Shown: positions 10,501 to 18,240 of the stretch, piece after piece | How positions within the stretch are numbered: position 1 is the stretch's first letter | How the letters are laid out: each line of letters begins with the position of its first letter | Assembly: GCF_001949145.1 (NCBI RefSeq) | Contig: NW_019091652.1 | Location: forward strand, 3,268 to 21,507 | Direction of reading: 5' to 3' | DNA length: 18,240 nt | Source of the DNA: Acanthaster planci | Lineage: Eukaryota; Echinodermata; Asteroidea; Valvatida; Acanthasteridae | Made by a program: the position numbers and the translations under genes | Notes under the pieces: model-generated | What the model was told of the DNA's origin: nothing | Database searches by the model: none | The model's input: only the letters and a program-made list of their open reading frames with translations

Positions 10501-10983
10501 GCTTACTGCTGGGCACATGTGGTGTCAAATAACCTGTTACAAACAACATATATTGGTTTGAAATCAATGCACAAGTTAAGTTAAGGGGACCGGGAGCGCA
10601 CAAGGCACACGCGCGCTAAGCTCCAGCTTTGTAGAACTGTGCTGCCTGTAAACGTTTGTCCTCACATAAAGGTTTTCAGTTTAGACTTCATATGTTGGCA
10701 CCGTCTTCAACTTACAAAATATCCGTCTCCAGGTGTACAGCCATTATATTTTCATTTATGTAAAAATGGAAGGAAGTTTTTTTTCCGGAAAGGTCAACGT
10801 ATTTTTGCGTTCTAGAAATAAGATTAAAAACAAACGACTGAACGAGACTGGACTGGTGTTAAAAAAAAACACATAAAATGGCCGACTAGTTATGTGGACT
10901 TATCGTTCGAACGAAGAGCACCGCCTTCAAATCATGAGTTTCTTCCGTTTCGTGTAGGTCTTGCAAATTTTGCTGAGGGAGGC
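10501..10983. promoter_or_regulatory. Shared divergent promoter of INO80B and rabaptin
   Basis: A 483 bp interval between the opposed start codons of INO80B (10500, minus) and rabaptin (10984, plus). It has a CpG cluster (about 10588-10615), a palindromic ETS-type site TTCCGGAA (10783-10790) and a YY1-like AAAATGGCCG (10876-10885). No TATA box is clear. ETS and YY1 sites are common in vertebrate bidirectional promoters. That they act here is inference. Confidence 0.6.
10878..10957 (+). promoter_or_regulatory. Two short upstream ORFs before rabaptin
   Basis: ATG-GCC-GAC-TAG (10878-10889) is a three-codon frame. ATG at 10934 opens a seven-codon frame that stops at 10955-10957. Both end before the main ATG at 10984 and would reduce initiation there if transcription starts upstream of 10878. 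The transcription start is unknown. Confidence 0.35.
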
Positions 10984-13900
10984 ATGGAGAATCAGGTCAA
11001 CAGTGTACCGCGGGCTACTGGTAATAGCATCGAAGGTTTGTATATGAAATTGATGCTGTGTGATCCTGATATGAAGGAATGACATGAATGACAACAACAA
11101 GTCGTAGCCTACGTCATGAATCATGCAGGCTCCTAGGTAGCCTTACCGTACGTAGGCCTATACTTCGAGAACTCAAAGTCAAAGTCACTTCTCAGTCATA
11201 CTTCGTGTGACTTCGAGCCAGCACAGTTTACATGGTGTCGTAATGCTACCGGGTTTTGTAATCGAATTTTTGTGGTGAAATGATTCTCAGGTGTAAGAAA
11301 GCTAAATCAAATTTTCCCGTCAGCAAATCTGATTAATTTAGGCCTGTAAGGCTATAGGGCCTAGCCTACCTGTTAAAAAGTGGGATAACAAAGTTTCAGA
11401 GCATAAGACAGAGTATTTTTTAAAAAATGAGATTTTTGCTCACCAATTTCTCGCTTCCACCCATCATGCCTGTTGATTGTTGCTCCACTCATACCGTTCC
11501 TGTTTGTCAGACTGTGCGTGCGTCAAGCCCACCAATGGCAGCGCTTGCTCTGCGTCTTAGTTCTACGGTGGCTGCATGATCTCTGCCAGGAATACACTTT
11601 TTTATTTTACGGCGTTATAACGCCCTAATACGGAGTTATAACGCCCTATTACGGAATTACAACACTCTAATTTATGGCGTAGTACAAACCCTAATTTAGG
11701 GTGTAACACCTTTGTCTGCAAGGAGCAGAGCGTTATGTGTATGTAGCCGTGACAGATCACGAGACTTAAAAATTCCCCTCCGCCACCGAAAATGGTCAAA
11801 CCAAGATGCGAAGCAAGCGCGGTCATTGGTGGGCTTGACTCGTGCACAGTTTGATAAACACGAATGGCATGGAAGGAGCAACAGTCAACGGATGGAAATG
11901 AGACATTGGTGAGCAAAAATCTCTTTTTTTCTCAAACGTACTCGGTCTCGTGCTCTGAAAGTTTCAGGCTGAAACTTTGTTATCCCGCTTTTTGAGAGGT
12001 ATAGATTAATTATGTATGCTGACAGGGGAAAATTTGATTTAATAGCTTTCTTACATCTGTGAATCAGTCACCACAAAGTCCGATTCCAAAACCCCATAGT
12101 GTTACGACACCATGTAAATTGTGTTGGCTCTAAGTCACATGGAGTATGACGGAGTATTGACTTTGAGTTCTCGAAGTAGGCCTGCATGTATGTATGGTTG
12201 ACAGTGTTCATGTAGGAGCAGTAGGATGGGTTGGATTGGACTGGATATTTGGATTTATTCATTATTACCTCACAATTAGGTACATGTAATACCTGGGATA
12301 GCCCATGAAAGTTTTGCAACTTATTTCCAATGGGGTCCCTATTGAGATAGAAGGTCCAGTTTTGGAGGCAGGAGGAAACCGGAGTACCCAGAGAAAACCT
12401 GCGAGAGCGAGTATGGACTGGAAACCAATTGCACTTAAAGCCTGGGCCAAGCCAGGACTCGAACCCGGACCTCATTTGTGCAAAGTGAGGAAAGAACCAC
12501 TATGCTAACACCCCTCCCCCAACCCACTCTATCAACAAATTTGGATACAGACTCAGCTCAGAACAAAATCAGGGGAAGAGTTCTATATACGGACACCAGT
12601 AATTCTTTCCTACAGTGACTTAATAGCCATCTGATAGCAAAAACATGTCCAGGAAAGTTCTATTTAGGAGGGAAATACCATATTTGCATATTTTGGAAAA
12701 ATTACATCTTTTATTAAACATTATCAAAACCTAGAAAAAATTGCAAATTCTTTCACTCTGTTTTAATAGAACTAATCCTCAGGCCATAAGTTATTAAATA
12801 ACAGAATGAATATTGCTGATTGAGAATTCTCTGGCAATGCAAAACTTAAAATTTCTGATGCCGCAATAATAGAGTTACCACGATGATATAGGAACGGAGT
12901 ATACCTGACGTATAAACACATGCACTGTACCTTTCTGTACCACTGCCAGTCCAGATATACAGTATCCCTGACTACCTTCTCATTTATGCTCATATCTACA
13001 TTGTAAAGGCTACGTGAACTGGTGCCATAAATGACGTTTGCATTGCAGATACATGTATTCCACACTTGAGGCATTTAATTTAGTAGGGTGCATGTACATT
13101 CATTATATTGTTAGTCTGCTAAAAAGTGTGAGGCCCAGGCCTTCATTTTAAAGAGGATATTTTTCATTTAAAAATGTGGTCTAATGTGATGATCATAAAT
13201 ACAAAAAAAGTTGAATTGTTTGTCATTTACTTTGCTATTTTTGTTTTTTGGGGTCCACAAAACATGTCTATACTGTATGTACATGTATGTACGTATCTGT
13301 TATGCATGTACATGTAGGTCTACATCAGTGCATTTCTTTATTGTGTTTCATTGCTTGGTGCTTACAAATGTGCATGTGTATGATTCGTTACCTCTGACTT
13401 TCGTAAATGCTTGTCGAAAAAAAAATCTTTTACGTACATGTATATCTTTCATAAAGAATCAAACCAAAAATGAACCAAAACATATAACAATCAGCTGGTC
13501 CAATGAAACAATTAAGATTAAAAAACAAAACTAAAAAGACAGGCATTGCAACAAAGAAACAAATAGTGAAACAAACCACAACAAATTTAATAACAATCGC
13601 CTTTGTTTGGCATACAGTACATGTGTGTATGATCATGCAATACCAAGCGTATTTCAGTTTCTGAGAGATGAACTTTCAGTTTATGGTACTGCCAGTTTTC
13701 ATGTGTTAATAATAACTAAATTAATTGCCACATTTGCTTTACATCTTGATGTTTTTATATTTCAATCCACTGATTAAAATGGGCAGTAAACAGTAGGATG
13801 AGTTTGTGGCCTGCTGCTGTATAAGTAAGAATTAATTTACAATAACAAGGTGTCTCCAATTGATTTCAGGGCAAGATCCTTTATTTGGCTTTAATCACTT

Positions 13901-16900
13901 TTCTGTCCTTTTTAAAACTGAAATATGTACCCTGTAGATGATGTCAATGCCCTTCGACAGCGTGTGTCTGAATTGGAGACTAATCTTCGTAGTGTACTCT
14001 ATGAAAGAAAGACACAAGAGGCAGATTTTGCCCACAAAAGGGCCAAGTTCAAAGAAATATTCCTCTCAAGAGAAGGTATGTGTGTTGCCTTAGTTTTCAT
14101 TTGTACACGATTCTTTTGTTGGCTGTTGATAATGAAGAGATTTTACTTTTGTTTTTTCTTTGTTTTTCTGCACCAGTTTTGAAATATGTTCCAATATTAC
14201 ACAAAGTATACAGACATGACAGACATAAAGAAATAAGGACTCGCATGTCACTTGTCTTGCACATGCTGAGAAGGTTCACAGGTATATTTTTCCAACACTG
14301 AATCTTATTGGCAACTGCCAGGTAAATAACATTATGTTGGTTGTTTAGAAGTGTTACAAGTTGGTTCACATTTTTTGTCATCAGAGGAGCTGATAAAAGA
14401 AGCAGAAAAGATGCGTATACAGCGGGATGCAAAGGAGACTGAGTTAGATGAATTGAAAACTGTTGCAGCAATGGTAGAGTCTTCCTATAGAGAGGAAATG
14501 GATGAGGTTAAGAAGAAATGGAAGGAGGAGGTGGGAACGCTACAAACCATACTAAAAGGTGTGTGGAATAAAGCGTGACTCCAGAGCTAAGCATGCTTAG
14601 GAAATATCTGCCTAAATCCTCCATAATCCAACATTGCATATAAACCCTCTGGCTTTATTGAGGGGATGTAAACCTTGCATGAAATAGTAATGGCAGAGGT
14701 CAACTTTCTTGAATCCAGCAAAATCCTCACAAACCACCTGATGGATTTTAAATGATCTTGAGGGTAGGGTGAAAGAGCCTTCTTTACTTTTTTATGAGGG
14801 AAAAAAAAAATCAGTATTGTTCACAGAAATCACTGTTGTGAAAATGAGTTTGTTATTTGGAGAAAATGAATTGAATTTTGTATCAAGCCATCATTAATAA
14901 TGTATATGTATTTTAACGGTGATTTCTGCAATTTTCTTTAGTTAATGCATACCTGGGCTCAATTGGTGTTGACTGATTCAACCAATTAAAGGATTCATTG
15001 CAATTCTTTCTTTGATCTGAGTGCCCCTTTGGGTTTTCATGTCAAGTAAATGTTCGTTATATTGGCTTTAGCAGTTCAATGGCAAATTCATGTTTTCTGA
15101 TCATGATGTTCTATTCCATGTATAACCATGTGCTTTTATAAAGATGCGGTTGCCCAGACAACAGAGGAGACTGCACTCACTTACCAGCAGGAGCGACAGA
15201 AACTCTTAGCAGCTAATGAGCTGTTAAATACAGAATTACAAAGCATGCAGCAGATGATGGCTGAGAAAAACCAAGGGCCAGGATTAGAAAAGTGAGTTGG
15301 ATATCTCAGAATTATTTGTTGACGCTTCATTATTAGATGTTTGTAACATTAAGTGTGCATGTAAATCTTTGCTGAATCCAATAAGATGTATCTAGTCAGT
15401 TACCACTGTAGCCAAATTGCAAATATTTACAAACTTTGACCATAGTCTCATGAACCAATTGGTCAATCACAAATGATTGTGAATAAAAAGTAAGAGGCTT
15501 CAAAACTAGACATTTAGGTACTTCTTTGGCTAGTATACATGTATTTGCCATGTGGAACCCGAAGAGTACTTAAAGCCTTGCTGAATTCAATTTTATGTAA
15601 CAACTAGAACAAGTTTTCTGTGTTAACCCATTTCAGCAAAATTGCCTGGAAAATATTGTTGTATTCAGTATCCGTTTCCAATACGCATTTTTGTCACTTG
15701 CATCTGATGACTTGTGTCTGCCATAGACTAATCCGATCAGACACCATAACTGCAGTGACACCCCATTCACATTCTTCAGCTTGATGCGCGCGTGCATGTG
15801 GCAACTCCTAACACCCTGTTGGTCGAAGATGCATGTAACACAGGGGTACCACCTGTCCACAAGCTTTGTGCCACCATAGTAATGGCTAGTTGCCAAATAC
15901 GGGTGATTCACAACAGCGCATCTCCCAGAGTTTGCAACGTGTTGGCCAATCACAATTTGTGAAATTTGTCGACCCTTTCCAAACGCGCATTGGGTCGACA
16001 AATTTCGCGCATTGTGATTTGCAAACTATTGGAGGCACACTTTTGTGAAACACCCATATTAGACTACATGTATTGTCCTGCATGTTATGACTTTGAAGAG
16101 TCTGTTTTGTGTGCCTAATTCTCCAGCGTGTTTGCTGTGGATGCGCACTGCTGTCCAAAATAGAGCATTCTATTTTTGAATGAAAGTTTTCCATGCATTG
16201 AAACCTTGTACTCAATAATTGCTGAACACTTAATCGTAGATCATCGTGATGAGTATAATAACAGTAATAATCTGGTGTATCTTTAAACACAGAGACAGCG
16301 TATTTTCCAGCATGACACGGTCTTTACGTAACCTGACTGGATCTAACTCTCCATCATCATCAAGAGATGACAAGCATCATGCTTCACAAGAACAGCATAC
16401 TCCACCTCAACAGCAACCTCCATCTCAGCAGAAACCTCCATCTCAGCAGAAACCTCAATCTCAGCAGAAACGCACACTGAGCAAGGAAGAAGAAGATTTA
16501 GAGAAGAGTATGTTAAAGGTATGAAATAAATTTGAACTTGTAGTTGATGTACAGTGTACTATTAATGTGTTGTATTCTCTTTACTCATCACTCAGAAGGC
16601 AAGGGCCAAGCACAGGGTAATATTAAGCTCTCTTTTTAGACAGTGTGATGACTAACCCCACTTCAGTCTGCGTAAACATGTCAGATCAGGTTCGATATCC
16701 CATATTTTGTTGTGTTTCCATCACAAGATTCTCATATGGTCAGTTAGCCTATATCATCAGTTGTCTTTTCGTAGAACAGAAAGCATAAACTACTTGTTGC
16801 GAACTGAGTCTTCAAGAATTTCTGCCATTGTATGACAGGCACAGAAAGATGCTGAAATACTACGTTCTGTAGTTGTTCCTCTGGAGAAGGAGATTGCGTC

Positions 16901-18045
16901 ATTGAAGGAGAAGCTTCAGAATGCTGACATTGAGAAGAAAGCATTGGTACACAAGATAAGGGTAGGTTTGAAAAAAATCCTGATATTTAACACAAATAGC
17001 ACATTTCATTTTTAGTTAAAGGCAGTTTTCCAGGCATTAGCTAAATTGTTGTCTCCTTTTGTCTCCAGGTCCCGTTCAGAATTAACAAATATTCATGCTA
17101 TTCCCTTGAGTCATATTTTTCCAACTTGTGTTATGAATTCAGAAGTATGGTTTAGATACTCTTGGGAGTACTACCGTAGACAAAGCTCAAAGTCCAGCCA
17201 CGCCCCCAGAAACTACACTCAACACTGCAGCTGACTTAGATGAAAAGGTATATATTGTTTTTGTATCATGAATTATTCATGTTTTGCTATTGAAACTTAA
17301 GATTGGTTAAGTAAACACAGTTACTTAGGACTGTGGTAATTGAATTTCCATGAATTCTTTCATTGTAAGCATGATTGTGGAACTTATTTCTAATCCTTGT
17401 CAATAATTTTTCACCATCCGTTCACTAGTTTTTTTTTCTAGGTTCTTTTTAAAGACCACTGTTCTGTAACCCATTACTTCAAGTCAAGTCTAGTGTAAAG
17501 TTACAGTGGCCAAGTTGTGCTTGTTTAATCCTGCAAAAACCTTTTGATGCATTTGGATGGATCTTGAAGGGTTGACAGAGTTGCATTCATGACAGACTTA
17601 GGTACATCATTTATTTCTCATTTCACATGCCAATCCCTTTGTGAAACAATAATTTGGTTGTTTTATTATCATTCATTCTAATTTGATTTTTAGTTCATAA
17701 TAGTAACACTATTGGTCTAAATCATTTCATATTAGTGGTTATTTGGATGTAAATTTTAAGTCATAGGCTACAAAGGAAGTTTTTTAATCGTAACTCTGTT
17801 GGAAATTTCAATTTTACAAATGGGCTTTTTCTCAAAAGATATCCCAGGTTTCCGGCAGGATAACAAATCAATGATCATATTAAATATCTGTTGCCAAATT
17901 GACTTTCAGGTGCGTGCTTTATCTAGCGTTCTGGAAGCTGAGAAGACATCTCGCTCAGACATGGAACTGTATGTTGCAGTGCTGAACAAACAAAAGATTG
18001 TCATGCAGGAGGAAAATGACACAATGAGAGAAGAACTCAGAGAAG
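10984..18045 (+). CDS. RABEP1/RABEP2-like: Rabaptin (RABEP1/RABEP2-like), 5' part, first 8 coding exons
   Basis: Rabaptins are cytosolic coiled-coil effectors that link Rab4 and Rab5 on early endosomes and bind the Rab5 exchange factor Rabex-5. Exons: 10984-11035, 13938-14075, 14385-14558, 15144-15291, 16293-16518, 16839-16961, 17143-17247, 17910-18045; phases 1,1,1,2,0,0,0, ending in phase 1. This gives 367 residues; human RABEP1 has about 862, so the rest lies beyond the window. RQRVSELE and HKRAKFKEIFLSRE (24-63) match the N-terminal coiled coil near the Rab4-binding part. EEMDEVKKKWKEEVGTLQ (about 100-117) follows. EEDLEKSMLKAQKDAEILRS (about 237-256) with VPLEKEIASLKEKL, and LEAEKTSRSDMELYVAVLN (about 330-348), are the clearest matches. 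Residues 172-232 are a Ser/Pro/Gln-rich linker with a PPSQQK repeat. Exon 1 rests on phase and position, with a second possible donor at 11020. Rab5- and Rabex-5-binding regions are not in view. Confidence 0.9.
11153..12185. mobile_element. Foldback element of about 1 kb with arms of about 430 bp
   Basis: The left arm (11153-11590) and right arm (about 11745-12185) are inverted copies. Examples: TTCGAGAACTCAAAGTC with GACTTTGAGTTCTCGAA; TTTACATGGTGTCGTAA with TTACGACACCATGTAAA; GGGATAACAAAGTTTCAG with CTGAAACTTTGTTATCCC; AAGCCCACCAATG with CATTGGTGGGCTT. Similarity is roughly 75-80% by eye with several gaps. The spacer of about 154 bp holds tandem repeats. No transposase is encoded. Ends and target duplication are not resolved. 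Confidence 0.8.
11611..11710. repeat. Tandem repeat of 21-23 bp units in the foldback spacer
   Basis: Units start at 11611, 11632, 11653, 11676 and 11699 (partial). The first has the perfect 14-base palindrome GGCGTTATAACGCC followed by CTAATAC. Later units are increasingly diverged but keep the GG start and CTAAT/CTATT. Confidence 0.75.
12300..12516 (-). mobile_element. tRNA-derived SINE copy B
   Basis: On the minus strand the tRNA-like head starts near 12514. The A box is TAGCATAGTGG (12507-12497) and the B box GGTTCGAGTCC (12465-12455), a perfect match to GGTTCGANNCC. The T-arm stem CCGGG/CCTGG pairs with one G-U. The acceptor 3' side no longer pairs with GGGGTGT, so this is a SINE head and not a working tRNA. 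The body has GGTTTTCTCTGGGTACTCC and GGTTTCCTCC, shared with copy A. The 3' end is uncertain. Confidence 0.75.
14559..15143 (+). other. Rabaptin intron 3
   Basis: A phase-1 intron between GTGTGT and TATAAAG. It is AT-rich with short homopolymer runs. No repeat family, RNA gene or extra exon is recognised. Confidence 0.65.
15292..16292 (+). other. Rabaptin intron 4
   Basis: A phase-2 intron between GTGAGT and AACACAG. It contains the inverted repeat at 15894-16062, and the GC-richer stretch from about 15700 to 16150 may all belong to the same inserted element. Two long minus-strand open frames (16001-15633, 16290-15886) overlap it but show no protein family. Confidence 0.65.
15894..16062. repeat. 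Inverted repeat (foldback/MITE core)
   Basis: The left arm 15894-15975 and right arm 15992-16062 are complementary, with one 11-base indel. The inner part is strongest: AATCACAA and GAAATTTGTCGACCC pair with GGGTCGACAAATTTC and TTGTGATT around a spacer of about 16 bases. The outer part pairs GGGTGATTCACAA with TTGTGAAACACCC. No ends or target duplication are defined. Confidence 0.7.
16417..16470 (+). repeat. Coding 18 bp tandem repeat (PPSQQK x3)
   Basis: Three 18-base units inside rabaptin exon 5. The first two, CCTCCATCTCAGCAGAAA, are identical and the third has one change (Pro to Gln). The frame is preserved. They lie in the low-complexity linker between coiled-coil blocks. Confidence 0.9.
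17248..17909 (+). other. Rabaptin intron 7
   Basis: A phase-0 intron between GTATAT and GACTTTCAG. It is AT-rich, with no repeat or RNA gene recognised. Confidence 0.65.
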
Positions 18046-18240
18046 GTGAGGAGATACAAGAAAGAATCCACAATACTGGAAAGAATAATATAAAGCTGCT
18101 GAAATTTGACTGTGATTTAACGAGATATGGATCATATATAACGGTTTGCCCGTACCCAACGTATATTAATAAGCACTGTATGCGCAGTGCTTGTCCGAGA
18201 ACTGGCGAAAAAACATCACAAGCTTACTCGGGTGGGACTT
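18046..18240 (+). other. Start of rabaptin intron 8 (cut by window edge)
   Basis: It follows the donor GTGAGG at 18046. It contains a short perfect inverted repeat, AAGCACTG (18171-18178) and CAGTGCTT (18185-18192), which may be the edge of another repeat element running past the window. Confidence 0.5.

Larger units (their letters stand above)
11036..13937 (+). other. Rabaptin intron 1
   Basis: A 2.9 kb phase-1 intron. Contents in order: foldback element (11153-12185), SINE copy B (about 12300-12516), then 12521-13937, where I see no gene or known repeat family. That last part has an A-rich patch (13500-13590) and four copies of TACATGTA (13050, 13280, 13309, 13435). Open frames in it are short and lack family signals. 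Confidence 0.7.

Noticed and set aside
10894-11082. Longer N-terminus for rabaptin starting at 10894
   Set aside because: The codon at 10894 is GTG. The first in-frame ATG is at 10984, and the frame past 11035 reads into the intron.
11602-11916. Overlapping open frames on both strands in the foldback element
   Set aside because: They follow the inverted-repeat geometry, have no domain and occur inside non-coding repeat sequence.
12455-12514. A possible functional tRNA gene
   Set aside because: The A and B boxes are good, but the acceptor 3' strand does not pair and the anticodon-like loop is 11 bases, so it is the head of a SINE.
15633-16290. Two long minus-strand open frames in rabaptin intron 4
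   Set aside because: They overlap the inverted repeat, share no motif with known proteins and have no splice or start context.
1-18240. CRISPR array, bacterial operon or viral gene cluster
   Set aside because: No regularly spaced direct repeats, ribosome-binding sites or phage or virus genes. Gene structure is plainly spliced metazoan.

Overview
This is eukaryotic (metazoan) nuclear DNA. Coding sequence is split into short exons with GT-AG introns, the background is AT-rich, and introns carry tRNA-derived SINEs, foldback elements and MITE-like repeats. The compact gene spacing, the many copies of the palindrome TACATGTA and the SINE type suggest a marine invertebrate. A cnidarian such as a coral or anemone is my best guess, but the sequence does not prove it.

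Three conserved protein genes account for the window. (1) 263-4567, plus strand: a complete seven-exon RPA-interacting protein gene (RPAIN), whose product in animals carries replication protein A into the nucleus. (2) 10500-5806, minus strand: a complete eight-exon INO80 complex subunit B gene (INO80B; PAPA-1 region plus C-terminal Cys zinc finger). (3) 10984 to beyond 18045, plus strand: the first eight coding exons of a rabaptin gene (RABEP1/RABEP2-like), a coiled-coil effector of endosomal Rab4/Rab5. It runs off the right edge. I assembled all three by hand from splice sites, reading phase and family similarity. Every junction keeps the frame, and the residue counts match the exon lengths.

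Layout: 1-262 is a CpG-rich upstream region of RPAIN containing an imperfect inverted repeat. RPAIN and INO80B converge over a 1.2 kb intergenic stretch, with separate candidate poly(A) signals. INO80B and rabaptin diverge from a 483 bp interval that looks like a bidirectional promoter, with an ETS-type palindrome and a YY1-like site. INO80B intron 1 holds a 360 bp MITE with long terminal inverted repeats, a 71 nt hairpin between 14 bp direct repeats, and a 204 bp insert-like block. Rabaptin intron 1 holds a foldback element of about 1 kb with arms of about 430 bp, plus a tRNA-derived SINE.

The three proteins act in different processes (DNA replication and repair, chromatin remodelling, endosome traffic). 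I see no shared pathway and no new molecular system. The most notable observations are the linkage of RPAIN with rabaptin, which are also close neighbours in the human genome, and the dense, diverse intronic foldback and MITE structures.
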